Source of the DNA: Aspidiotus rigidus
Taxonomy: Eukaryota > Arthropoda > Insecta > Hemiptera > Diaspididae
Length of the DNA: 64,000 nt
Assembly: GCA_035079385.1 (NCBI GenBank)
Contig: JAVHKY010000052.1
Coordinates: 8,246,001 to 8,310,000 of the forward strand
Direction of reading: 5' to 3'
Shown here: positions 20,920 to 30,861 of the stretch, one piece after another
How positions within the stretch are numbered: the first letter of the stretch is position 1
How the letters are laid out: every line of letters starts with the position of its first letter
The notes under the pieces: generated by a model
Databases searched by the model: none
The model's input: the letters and a program-made list of their open reading frames with translations, nothing else
Told to the model about the DNA's origin: nothing
Position numbers and translations under genes: made by a program

Positions 20920-21317
20920 ATGCCTGGTCCGCAAGGGTACGTAAGACCACTCCCCTCTACCACAAATAAAAGCAATAGAAGAACAGGTACAGGAATAAAT
21001 TTAGATTTAGATTTAAAAATAGATATAGGATTTGAAACAAGAATGAACTCTGGGAATGGAAATTGTAGAAACAAACGTGAAAAAGAAAATTTACTGCCTA
21101 ATGAAAAAGCCCTACAAAGAACAGAAAATGATAAAAACTATAAGAATTTGCAAGAGGAAGTAAGAAATTTAGCAAGAAGAGATAGTAAAAAAGAGAAAGC
21201 AATAAAAATAGCCTCGATGAACGTGAGAACTTTGAAAAATAATGATGATCTAACAGAATTAGAGAAAGAAATGAAAGAAAGAAAAATAGATATTCTAGGA
21301 GTATCCGAAGTCAGAAG
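20920..21317 (+). pseudogene. LINE ORF2, start of endonuclease, left of the MITE
   Basis: Reads KIASMNVRTL and DILGVSEVR, the first motifs of the APE-type endonuclease of RTE elements. The true start may be the ATG at 21,043 or further upstream. The frame is cut by the MITE at 21,318 but continues exactly in phase after it once one 8-bp duplication is removed. Confidence 0.85.
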
Positions 21318-21779
21318 CACGGTATAAGATGAAGAGGTAGTGACACGAACGTATTCTGACTGTGGTAAACGCTGTCCGTGATATTGAAGTAGTTCTGAAC
21401 ATTCCGAGCGCAGCGCTCGTGATGAAAGTGATGGGTAATGTACAGAGTCTTATGGGAACGCCGCTACTTTCAAAAATTTATTGCAGGATCAGGAATCAGC
21501 CGATGCATTTCATATTTGGCATAAAAATACCATTTAATCTACTCTATAAAATTTCGAAAGAAACACCCTTCTAAGTAAATTCTTGGATTTTTTATAATCC
21601 TTGGAAATTTCATCAATACTAGGGTACCAACGGTAACATCTCGGCGCAGGTGGGGTGTAGAAGGAACAGGGAAACAGCCCGAGTGTTCGCTGCAAACCTA
21701 GCGGAAGTTTGTACGTACAACTTCAAAACTGCGGACACGATTTTAGCGTTGTGTCATTACCTCTTCATCTTATACCGTG
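21318..21779. mobile_element. hAT-type MITE in the LINE endonuclease
   Basis: 462 bp. Inverted ends CACGGTATAAGATGAAG extend for about 28 bp. Perfect 8-bp duplication GTCAGAAG (21,310-21,317 and 21,780-21,787), fitting the hAT preference nTnnnnAn. Without it the LINE reads SEVRREGEKII in frame. Confidence 0.92.
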
Positions 21780-23488
21780 GTCAGAAGGGAAGGAGAAAAA
21801 ATTATTGAAACAAAGAACGGGAACCTATTCTGCTACATAGGAATTTATAAAGGCCAAAAAGAGGTGGGATTTATAATTGGGAAAGAATGGAAAGAGAAAG
21901 TATCAATATTCAAAGGTATAAACGATAGAATAGCAACAATAAAAGTTGATCTAGGAAAAGACAATATAATTACAATAATTCAAGTTTATGCACCCACATC
22001 TTCAGCAGAAGAATGTATAAGTGATGAATTCTATGAAAAACTGAGCGAGGTAATAAAAGAGCAAAAAGTAAACAAAAAAAGTAAACTACTGATCATTGGG
22101 GACTTTAATAGTCAAGTGGGAAAAAGAAGGGAAGGTGAAGGAAATACGATGGGAAAATATAATTATGGAGAAAGAAATAAAAGAGGGTGGAAATTGATTA
22201 GATTTTGTCAAGAACACGAACTTAAAGTTATTAACACACTATTTAAGAAGAGAAAAGGAAAGATGTGGACTTGGATCTCTCCAAATCGTGAGTATAAAAC
22301 TCAAATTGATTATATGTTAGCACCGATTCAGGCAAATGAGATAGAAGATTTTGATGTGGTAGGTGGAATTAACCACCAATCTGATCATAGAATGATAAAG
22401 TGTAAAATAACTCTCAATAGATGGCGATATGCAACAAGCAATAAGAACCAGCAAAGATTAGAAAAAAAGGACGAGCAAGTATACATTAAAAAGCTGAGTG
22501 AGGAATCAGAAAAGGAACAAGAGATAGAGCTAACAATAGAAAATATGAACTCAACAATAAATAAATGGATGAAACGAGCGTCAGAAAAAGCAATCAAGGA
22601 AAGAGATAGTAATGATGAAGGAAAAGAAGGTCTGCCAAAAGAAATAACAGAGTTAATTAGGAAAAGAGAAGTGATAAAAAGGAAAAACACAACAACTAAG
22701 AAAGAGAGAATAGAGCTGAACCTAGTGTGTAAGATAATCAAAAGGAAACTGAGAACATACAATGATCAAAAAAGAAATAAAATGATAAAAGAAGTATTAG
22801 AAAATACAGGGAGTACAAAGAAGATAAGGAAAAATCTAGTTATAGGAAAGAACTTGATATCATATCTTAAAGACAAGAAGGGAAGAAAAATCTATGACAG
22901 AATAGGAATAAATAATACAGCCACAGAATTCTATCAACAATTGTACGAAGATCCTGACAATGATTTAGAAAATTCAGAAATGAGAGAAAACCCACTTAAT
23001 ATCCCACATATCACAGAGGAAGAAGTAGAACAAGTGGTGAAAGGATTAAAAAGTGAGAAGGCAACAGGGTCTGATAATATCTTGAATGAGCATATTAAAT
23101 ATGGAGGAAAAATCATTATAAAATACCTAGCAGAACTATACAATCTAATAATACAGGAAATAAGGATTCCAAAAGATTGGTGCTTGACAGATATAATAAT
23201 ACTATATAAAAAAGGAGATATACACAATATCGAAAATTATAGACCCCTAAGCCTAGGATCTGCTCCTGCAAAAGTTTTTGCAAAAGTAATTACCAATAGA
23301 ATAAGGAATATATTGGAAACCCAACAACCGATGGAACAAGCTGGTTTTAGAAGGAATTTTTCTACAATAGACAACTTATTTGTAATAAACCAAATGATAG
23401 AGAAGTGCATAGAATATAATAAAGAACTATACCTAGCTTTTATAGACTATTCAAAGGCATTCGACTCGGTAAAACATATAACTGTGTA
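21780..23488 (+). pseudogene. LINE ORF2: endonuclease and reverse transcriptase, first part
   Basis: Endonuclease motifs GDFNSQVG (about 22,100), TQIDYML and NHQSDHRMI (22,370), then an RT N-terminal region rich in Lys. RT motifs: ATGSDNILNEHI, DWCLTDIIILYKKGD, ENYRPLSLGS, QAGFRRNFSTID and LAFIDYSKAFDSV. An extra two bases near 23,470 shift the frame at KH(IT)V. Confidence 0.85.
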
Positions 23489-24529
23489 ATGAAGTCGCTG
23501 GAGGAACAGGGTGTTGAAGTAAGATATATCGAAATAATAAGAGAGATGTACCGAAAATTAGAGGCTAGAGTTAAAACAGATAAGACGGGGAAATATTTCA
23601 GAATAAAGAAAGGAGTAAGACAGAGTGACCCCTTATCGGCTTTGTTATTCAACTGTGTTTTAGAGAGCGTTTTTAGAGAGATGAATTGCGTGGGGAAAGG
23701 GATTAACATAAACGGCAAATATTTGAACAATTTAAGGTATGCTGACGATGTAATCCTCATAGCAAAATCAAAACAAGAATTAAATGAAATGATCCAAACA
23801 CTAAACGAAGAAGGAAAAAAGAAAAGGTTAAATATGAATATTAACAAAACAAAAATATTAAGTAAAGGAAATGATAAAACAAAAATAATGATAGATAAAA
23901 AGGATATAGAAGAGGTAAATAAAATCATATACTTGGGACAAAACATAGAGATGGAAGAGAGAACTACAGAGGAAATTGAACGTAGAATAACCCTTGCCTG
24001 GAAGAAATTTTGGTCTTTAAAACACATAATGAAAGGCCCTTTCCCAATGAATGATAAAATAAAAATAATGAATAGCTGCGTACTACCAACAGTTACCTAC
24101 GTACTACCAACAGTTACCTACGGTGCACAGACTTGGGCTACAACAAAGAAAGACGAACAAAAAATAAGAACGACGCAAAACGCAATGGAAAGGTCAATAA
24201 TGGGTATAAAACTAAAAGACAAAATAAGTATGATAAAAATACACAAAAAAATGAAAAATAGAAATGACTTTTTATATGCAGCAAAAAGGATTAAATGGGA
24301 TTGGGCTGGTCACATATCAAGGCAGAACGAAGAGCGATGGACTTACAAAATTAAAAATTGGTTTTTGAAGGAAGGGAGGAAAAAAGGAAAACAAAAAATC
24401 AGGTGGGACGACGACATAATAAAATTCTTGGGAGGGAACAAGATATACCATAGAGTGGCTTACGACAGGCATGAGTGGTACAGGCTGAGGGAGGCCTATG
24501 CCCGGCACACGGGCCAAAAAAAAATGTAA
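23489..24529 (+). pseudogene. LINE ORF2: reverse transcriptase, second part, and C-terminus
   Basis: 346 codons in the shifted frame: KGVRQSDPLSALLFN, LRYADDVILIAKS (catalytic YADD intact), YLGQNI and the C-terminal WDWAGHISR with RW.DDI, as in RTE proteins. A 21-bp direct duplication at 24,079-24,120 repeats LPTVTYV in frame. The protein ends AYARHTGQKKM. Confidence 0.85.
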
Positions 24530-24863
24530 TGTAACGTAATTTTTTTCGGTTGTATAATTATAATAAAGGCTAATTATTATTATTAGATATTATACTTGGG
24601 TGTTTATTTTTGTAAAAAAATGTATGAGATATACTTCTTGAAGGTGAATACCCATCGTCATTGGAATGGAGGAGGTTACAAAGGAAATAATCCGAATGAA
24701 GACCTCCATGTTTGAGTATGAAAAGAAAAACTTTAGTAGGCGTAGTGAAGATACAATAAGGAGAAAGATGATAGTATGAGCGTTAAGGAAGTTGGAAAGG
24801 AAGTGCATGCCTGAAAGTTTGGTTGTGTTTTTAGAGGTCGTATATTACCTTTCATAATATTTT

Positions 24864-25256
24864 TTAATAAGATCGATGTGTGTGAGAAAGCGTCGGTTCA
24901 ATAGTTGTACGATATACGAGTATACTGTGGGTGATATTTTTTTCCACAATTCCGTATGGTCCATGAAATTTATGTTGCATTTTGGACCGACAAGGAATCG
25001 TTTTCAATAAAGCTTTGTCTCCAACTTTGTATTCAAAAGAAATTTTCCCTTTATTGCTGTACTTGGCGTACTTTGGTGAATTTTTGTAAAGAATAGCTGG
25101 AATGGTTCTCCGTAAGTTGTTGAGAGTGTCGAGTTCTTTGTTCCGAGAAGAGAGATCAGAGAGAGAAATGTATAGGCGAGTTTTCATGAGGGAATAGTGT
25201 TGGCCGAAAAGAAAGTATGCGGAGAAACTTTTTGAGGTAAGCCTGGATGGATACAA
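24864..25256 (-). pseudogene. Gypsy integrase C-terminal region
   Basis: 130 codons on the minus strand: SAYFLFG, LDTLNNLRRTIP, YKVGDKALLKT and KFHGPYGIVEKN, the post-catalytic helical segment and the GPY/F module of Ty3/Gypsy integrases. The catalytic core is missing here. The frame continues degenerate to about 25,390. Confidence 0.7.
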
Positions 25257-25449
25257 AAGTTGTAGGATCGACTGACAAATTTAAGGTGACTTGAGATGTT
25301 GGAGGAAGTGAGACCTTCGGTAATTAGTGCTTTAATTGCGATGTTAAATTGTTGACATGTTTCATATATTTACTCTGCCCTGACCCCTAATTTGAAATTT
25401 TGCGAGTCCCCCCCCCCTTCACCCATATCCGCGAGTGCCCTCTCCCCGC

Positions 25450-26195
25450 TTCATTCATGGTGTCAGGATATTTGTTCGCAGGACTTTTGTTCGTAGGACA
25501 ATTATTCGCAGGCAATCATTTGCATGAGCAATTTTTCGCAAGGTAATTATTAGCATGAACATTTATTCGTGGGGTAATTGTTCGCATTATAGCTGGTTAG
25601 CTTGAAAATATTAGGGTGAACGATATCAAGTGTTGCCTCAAACCCTGTATGCCATCCGTCAATAGCGTTATTTGTTTTAGGCATTGCCCTTTTCGTGGCT
25701 TCTTGGCAGTTCCGCAAATCCAACGAAAATTTAGGAGGTCGTCTACCCTTGCGGTGAGGGCGGCCAATCTATGTGTCTTCGAAATAATCTGCCGAATTTG
25801 TTATCATTGGCCAGCTGCTGCCAAAGCGGAAAAAAGTTGATCTGGACATGGCAGCTCGCATTCAAAGTTTAGTCAACAAGTTCTCCGAAATTGATGAGGT
25901 TGATAATACAAACGGTGACGAAAATGACGAATTTTCAGACCCCTAGCTCAAGTACTTACGCGGCCTTGCCCATAATATTCACTACCATTGAAATTCATTT
26001 GACAACTCATTTTTGACGATTTCTTTCACGTATTTCTGGACGAAGCAAAGCTCACTGCTTTGTGGATGGAAGACGTTGTAAGCTGACCTCCTCGTGGTGA
26101 CTTCTGAGTAACGCTAACAAGCTTACTTTTTTTGATGCGAACAATTACCCTGCGAATAAATATTCGTGCTAATAATTATCTTACATCAACATAAT
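25450..26195 (-). mobile_element. MULE-E relic
   Basis: The left end carries iterated TTCGCAGG.AATTATTCG words (25,455-25,590). The right end (26,132-26,190) is their inverted counterpart; about 48 bp of GGTAATTATTAGCA.GAA is shared. A transposase fragment lies inside on the minus strand. Confidence 0.6.
25613..25760 (-). pseudogene. MULE-E transposase, catalytic Glu region
   Basis: The minus strand reads AMPKTNNAIDGWHTGFEA, the R.NN..EGWH motif of MULE transposases, with Asp where the catalytic Glu is expected. Upstream GRPPKF matches the preceding loop. Confidence 0.6.
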
Positions 26196-26670
26196 CTTCA
26201 GGAGTAGAATCTCCCATTGGAAAGTCTATTTCCTTAAGGAACTCGAGAGTAACTTGTTTTTCAAGTGAACTATACAAAACATGTGCGAGCGCAGATACAA
26301 TGGTCATCTACAAATACCTTGTTTGTTTTCAGTAAAACAATCCTCGTAGGTACGAGCCATATCAATAATAATAAAATGTTCACAGACACGTAACCATAAA
26401 AACCACATGATCAAAAAACAAATTTATAAATAGTATATTACGTAACAGAGGCGGAAAATAAGCGATTAACGAGTGCGACGTTTGCGGAGCGAGCGAAGCG
26501 AGTGACGCAATCGAACGAGTTAATCGCTTATTTTTCAACTCTGTTACATATACTATTTTAATGAAAAGCGTTCGAAAAACGGCCCTCCAGCCGCAGTTTT
26601 TTGCTTCTCCGTTCGTTCGTTTCGGAATTCGCATTATATTCATAGTCAAATAACATCGTGTACACTACGG

Positions 26671-26740
26671 GCCTACGGTGGTCTAGTAGATAGAGCGAGG
26701 GCTTCGGAAGCAAGTGACGCGAGTCCGAATCCCAACGGCA
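26671..26740 (+). ncRNA. tRNA-like block (possible SINE head)
   Basis: TGGTCTAGTAG (26,679-26,689) fits the Pol III A-box consensus and AGTCCGAATCC (26,722-26,732) fits the B box in 9 of 11 positions, 43 bp apart as in a tRNA. Flanking bases do not give a clean cloverleaf, so this is a tRNA-derived element at best. Confidence 0.35.
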
Positions 26741-27094
26741 ATCAACACGAGCGACAAATGGACGGCTTGGAGAACCTCGCAAGAGAAAGAAGCGCAGCAA
26801 CTGGAGGGGAGAGTAATGGCAGTCTAGGAAGGAGAACAGAGCGACAATATATTTTTGTTTTCCGCATCAATTAACAGGTGTGGAAAGTAAAAATGGAAAG
26901 CAAAAAAGATCAGCGCAACACTACAGAAATCGAACGTTTTCCAAGCGAAAAATTGCGGTGGAAGGGCCGTTTTCCGGATGTTTTTCATTAAAAGAAGATA
27001 CACGAAACGAAAAACGGAAAAAACGGTCGGAGAGATGATAAAATTTTGAAAAGGGGCAAAGTAAAAGTTGAATTTGGATTTTGTCCAAGTTGTA

Positions 27095-27152
27095 AGTGAT
27101 CACAACCGGTTTCGAGCGGCCATGGGCATGGCCGTTCTTCATCAGGTGAGAA
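27095..27152 (-). ncRNA. hammerhead-ribozyme-like motif
   Basis: On the minus strand: TCAC, CTGATGA, a perfect 8-bp stem CGGCCATG/CATGGCCG, then GAAACCGGTT and GTGA. The core boxes CTGATGA and GAAA, stem I (TCAC/GTGA) and a short self-complementary stem III (ACCGGT) are all present in type I order. One unpaired base follows CTGATGA, which departs from the canonical core. Confidence 0.4.
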
Positions 27153-27369
27153 GTTGAACCCACAACTTGGACAAAATTTAAATTCAACTTTTACTTTGCC
27201 CCTTTTTCAAAATTTTATCATCTCTCTGACCGTTTTTTCTTGAATTAAAATTTTATTCTGGTCGTTTCCTGTTTTTTCGTTTTTTGTTTCGTGTATCTTC
27301 CTTTAATAAATTTGTTTTTTGACCATGTGGTTTATAATTGTTACATGTCTGTGAACATTTTATTATTAC

Positions 27370-27744
27370 CTCGTTTGTTTTACCAAGTTTAGTTGAGAAC
27401 AAGTTGGATATCCATTTTAGCTGTTCTCGAGCCCCTTAGTTTTCTCCGATAGCAGTATGGAATATTCTAAATTGTATGAATTGGATACCTGATCAATACA
27501 TCAGCAGGCCCTGTGAACGTTGTACAACGAGGTGCTTGTTCCTTTATAACTGTTCATTTGTCTGAAAAAATATTTTTTCCTGCTGGCCCAGTATGTCCAA
27601 AGATGAATTTTTGCTATCTGAACTATCTGCATACTGGCTTGTGATGGGACTTTGTTTCATTACACCATGATGCTCAAACTCATTTATAAATGTAATTGTG
27701 TACACTGGACTCTCCACAATTATTTTATGCTTTATGTTCTTTAG
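27370..27744. other. sdk intron DNA, nothing recognised
   Basis: No repeat or coding recognised between the inverted-repeat element and the Ig4 exon acceptor (TGTTCTTTAG). Confidence 0.4.
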
Positions 27745-28026
27745 AACCACCGTTGTTTACAAGTAATTTGAGGCAAGAAACGTTGGTAGAATTTAATTCA
27801 GTCGTAAAACTGACCTGTGACGCAATTGGCATACCTGTACCCAATATCAAGTGGTATAGAAATGCTGTGGATGTATCTTCAATCACACATCATAATCGGT
27901 ACTCTATTGAAGAGGGTAGTACACTGGTCATCAAGAAATTGACCATGGAGGATTCAGGCCTATTTCAGTGCATTGCAACAAATGAAGCGGGTAGTGACTT
28001 TCTTGTTACCTGGTTGAAAGTTAAAG
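27745..28026 (+). CDS. sdk: sdk exon: Ig4 complete
   Basis: Reads PPLFTSNLRQETLVEF, VVKLTCDAIGIPVP, IKWYRNA and EDSGLFQCIATNEAGS, a whole Ig domain in one exon with both Cys and the Trp. Acceptor GTTCTTTAG, donor GTAAAA. Phase 1 in and out. Confidence 0.94.
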
Positions 28027-28107
28027 GTAAAAACGGCATAATTGGAGCGACATTTGAATAAATATTCGATAAAGTTAGTTTTAATTTACATAATTTGTTC
28101 ACATTAG

Positions 28108-28227
28108 CTTTTGCACCAATTATGGAAATTAAGCCGCTAAATGTCACCACACTAGATGGGCGAGATGTGATATTAACGTGTAGAGCGACTGGGGTACCAA
28201 ACCCAAGTGTTGCTTGGTTTTATAATG
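28108..28227 (+). CDS. sdk: sdk exon: Ig5, first half
   Basis: Reads APIMEIKPLNVTTLDGRD, VILTCRATGVPNPS, VAWFYN; first Cys and Trp of Ig5. Only 81 bp separate it from the previous exon, the shortest intron here. Acceptor CACATTAG, donor GTAAGT. Phase 1 in and out. Confidence 0.93.
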
Positions 28228-28429
28228 GTAAGTGTAATTACTTATACAGATATACACAGTACATAGTGAATATGTGTAGATTGATTCCCTTTGACGACAT
28301 CATTGCAAACAGAGGAGAGCGATTTCATTCAATTTGGACTATAAACAGACCTGCCTGCTGCTGTCTCCCTTCAAAATATAAATTAGCTTTTTTCTTTTTA
28401 ATTTCTACAAGGATAACGTAGCGTTTGCA

Positions 28430-28950
28430 AGAACGTGAATATTTGAAAATAAATGTTCGGTAATGATGAGCGGTCTTGTTTCATAAAATACAAACACTTT
28501 GGTCGGCCATTAATTTCCCGCATTAAAGAACACAAAAGTGTGCTATTACCTTTAGGAGGAAATTTTAAAATAACGAATCCAACCAAGATTCTTTGAAGGG
28601 GGGGAGTCCTTTTGCCGATCATTTTGCTGATGCTAATCACAAATTTTTCCGCAATCGAAATATAAAATTGTTACATGATAAACACAAGGGTCGGACGTTA
28701 GATAAACTCGAAGAAGTCGAAATATGTTCCCAGTCATGACACGCGCTTTCGATTTGTCAACAACCTGCAATTTTACTCCTGTTCCAACCTCATCACACGT
28801 TTAAGCGCGCGTAACAATGTACCGGTATGATAAAAATATCTGTAGTATTTTATCTTCTCGTTCACCTTCTTCATTTATACCTGTGACTGTCTGATGATGT
28901 GTTCTGTTTCACATTGTTCGCGAAACCGCGGTCACAAAAATTAAATTTTA
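28430..28950 (+). pseudogene. Penelope-like element, 3' fragment with GIY-YIG end
   Basis: Frames read GRPLISRIKEHKS, then (after frameshifts) SPFADHFADANHKF and HKGRTLDKLEEVEI. This is the C-terminal half of the GIY-YIG endonuclease domain of Penelope-like retroelements and its tail. Reverse transcriptase is absent, so the copy is 5'-truncated. A hammerhead-like motif follows about 140 bp later, where such elements carry one. Confidence 0.7.
28883..28938 (+). ncRNA. hammerhead-ribozyme-like motif of the Penelope-like element
   Basis: TGT, CTGATGA (28,891-28,897), a stem-loop region, GAAA (28,922-28,925), palindromic ACCGCGGT, then the cleavage triplet GTC and ACA. Stem I pairs TGT with ACA. 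The minimal self-complementary stem III is typical of Penelope-like hammerheads, which act as dimers. Stem II is imperfect. Confidence 0.5.
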
Positions 28951-29330
28951 TTCTTACGTTTCTGTAAATTTCTCAGTTTGTGTGTTTATGCAGATACAGA
29001 AGATGATTTTGGGAGGGAAAATTCACCGTGAACAGTTTTTGCTATTTTGACTACCCCAAGAAAAGTTTTCTCTTTTTTTGTAATTTACTTGTTCATTTCC
29101 TTCTTTTCCTCTTAATTTTTTGCTTTTAAAGGAATGTTGACATTCATTTATCGCTTTTTCTATTTTTGGAATTTGTTGGGTCTATGGATTATGAGCTTCC
29201 CTTCATTTGAGATTCTCAGCATATTATCCAGTTTTCCGATATTTCTTTCTGCCATATGAGACTGAGGGGTTATAAGGGCTAACTTGAAGAGGCGGATTTA
29301 CTTTTAATGTTTGTATTCTTTGGTAGTAGA
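28951..29330. other. sdk intron DNA, nothing recognised
   Basis: AT-rich; no coding or terminal repeats recognised. Confidence 0.35.
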
Positions 29331-29780
29331 ACTACGAGTAACTAGTAAAGCTCGTAACATTATTGTTAATTACATTTTCATATGGTCCAACCTTCTGTTT
29401 GTATTTTTCGAACATTGAAATTACTGTTTTCAAGTCAACATTGCGAACGGGATATCATTTTGTGAACTCCGTATGTTCATCAACGACAAAAAGAAAAAAA
29501 AATGTTATATTATTACCTATTTTCGTTGGTTGGCAATAAGCCAACGTGTTCTGTAGAGATATGTCCTTATGATTGATAATACTATGTTTTGTCTCGGGAA
29601 TTGGGTAAGTAGCATGTTTTTTACTTGCAAGGCAGAGTGTGCATTGAGGAACGGAGTCTAAGACATCAATATTCGAATATGGCCAATAGAAATTTTGTTG
29701 TACAATTCGAACGTTTGCGTCGACTTCAGGGTGGCAGAATTTTAGGTGGTAGTTCTCTATTCATCCATGTTTTTATTGAA
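29330..29780 (-). pseudogene. Gypsy integrase fragment (zinc finger and start of core)
   Basis: The minus strand reads KFCHPEVDANVRIVQQNFYW, then CTLCLASKK, the HHCC zinc-binding region of LTR-retrotransposon integrase. It continues VVDEHTEFTK and VISMFEKYKQKVGPYE, the first catalytic strand and helix. One stop interrupts the core. Possibly the same family as the relic at 19.7-25.3 kb. Confidence 0.6.
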
Positions 29781-30705
29781 ATGTAGAAATTGCTTAAACT
29801 AACTCGTTTTCTTTAGAACATACTTTGGTGCAACAACGCAATTTAATTTGCACTAATTTTAAGAGGAATCGACTTGAAAGTACGAGACTTGAGAAAGATT
29901 GTACTAGATAACATTCATTCATGAATTAACAGTCTTGCTTTCGATGAACACCGGACGGGCCTCAAATATTTTTTTCTTACGTGTTAGTCCGTGAAAACTA
30001 GTTTTTAGAATGGTATTCACTTTTTTAGGGGTAGTTGTGAGACTGAATGGAAGGGGTATTCAGTTCACATGTGTAATAGTGCGCAACCTTTCTTTCAATG
30101 ACTGATTTCATCGATGTATAATTTTTTATGAATATCTGATGTCAGAGATTATCTGAACATGTATGTAGTAACATACTTTTGATAATATTCATCAAAGAAG
30201 CTTATAATGTTCGAATTTTCTTCACGTGTATTTATATAATCGCAATTTTAAGGCCAAATGTTGCACTTTGATTTCGTCAAGCCCATGTATGTGGCCTGTT
30301 GGGTTTTCCAAAATGATTGATTCTGAAAACGTACGCCTTATACTACAATTTGACACAAATTGTTAGGTTTAGGTCTTTTGGGTTGGATATCTGATAATTT
30401 TTGGCCATTAGTAGCCACGATCGTTTAGTGGCCAATGCCTTCTTCATCTTCGGCCACTCAGTGCTGCCAGACTCAGAGGACGAAAATTCTCAGACAGAAT
30501 ACTTGAAAAATAAATGTTTGGTAATTTTAGATTACTTCGATTGAAAAATTGCAGTGAGCTCCCTGTCTATTTGCAACACTTCAAGGAACATGGTGACTCT
30601 TAGAACAGTTATCAATTGTATGAAGTGTTTTTTTTTTTAAATTTGAAAGATAGAAGAAAAAAAATTTCATTTTTGAGTGACTTTTTTTATCGTTTACTTG
30701 TTCAG
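29781..30705. other. sdk intron DNA, probable extension of the Gypsy relic
   Basis: No reliable frames. The region upstream of the integrase finger (minus strand) may be decayed RNase H. Acceptor TTGTTCAG ends the intron. Confidence 0.3.
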
Positions 30706-30861
30706 ACGCGCAGCCCATTAAACAAATGGCAAGATATCAGTTTTTGGAACAAGGAGATCTTTTGATTACGGGAGTTCGCATTCAAGACGCCGGCAAATAC
30801 TCCTGCATTCGCACTAATGATGCGGGTACGGTAAACGGATCTGCTTACCTTTCAGTTCTAA
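30706..30861 (+). CDS. sdk: sdk exon: Ig5, second half
   Basis: Reads QFLEQGDLLITGVRIQDAG, KYSCIRTNDAGT and SAYLSVL; second Cys of Ig5. Acceptor ACTTGTTCAG, donor GTGAGT. Phase 1 in and out. Confidence 0.94.

Larger units (their letters stand above)
19927..24590 (+). mobile_element. RTE-type non-LTR retrotransposon (LINE), near full length
   Basis: 4.66 kb, bounded by a perfect 13-bp duplication TATACTTGGGTGT (19,914-19,926 and 24,591-24,603). It has a 5' UTR, ORF1, ORF2 with APE-type endonuclease and reverse transcriptase, and a 3' end of AATAAAGG followed by short ATT repeats instead of poly-A, as is usual for the RTE clade. A hAT MITE splits ORF2. Apart from the MITE, one 2-bp insertion near 23,470 is the main lesion, so the copy is fairly young. 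Confidence 0.88.
19690..25300 (-). mobile_element. Gypsy-type LTR retrotransposon relic, split by an RTE LINE
   Basis: The minus strand at 24,864-25,256 carries the end of a Gypsy integrase. Sequence on both sides of the LINE (19,690-19,926 and 24,591 onward) shares the 13-bp target TATACTTGGGTGT, so both belong to one older unit. I could not define LTRs. Short minus-strand frames at 19,697-19,900 and 24,590-24,808 lie downstream of integrase; their product is not recognised. Confidence 0.55.
26367..27368. mobile_element. 1.0-kb element with ~62-bp terminal inverted repeats
   Basis: Ends AATAATAAAATGTTCACAG and its complement stay alignable for about 62 bp. TACCTTGTTTGTTTT (26,316-26,330) and TACCTCGTTTGTTTT (27,366-27,380) flank it and may be a target duplication. 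Inside are a 131-bp palindromic insert (26,428-26,558; GCGATTAAC arms), a tRNA-like block (26,671-26,740) and a second large hairpin (26,995-27,300) with a hammerhead-like loop. No protein recognised. Confidence 0.55.

Noticed and set aside
22385..24027. Long minus-strand open frames opposite the LINE
   Set aside because: Shadow frames produced by the very A-rich LINE coding strand.
24590..24808. Possible envelope-like ORF downstream of the Gypsy integrase relic
   Set aside because: Hydrophobic reading only; no cleavage site, signal peptide or recognisable envelope motif.
25378..25445. Poly-C rich tract that looked like a regulatory element
   Set aside because: Simple low-complexity sequence without any supporting context.
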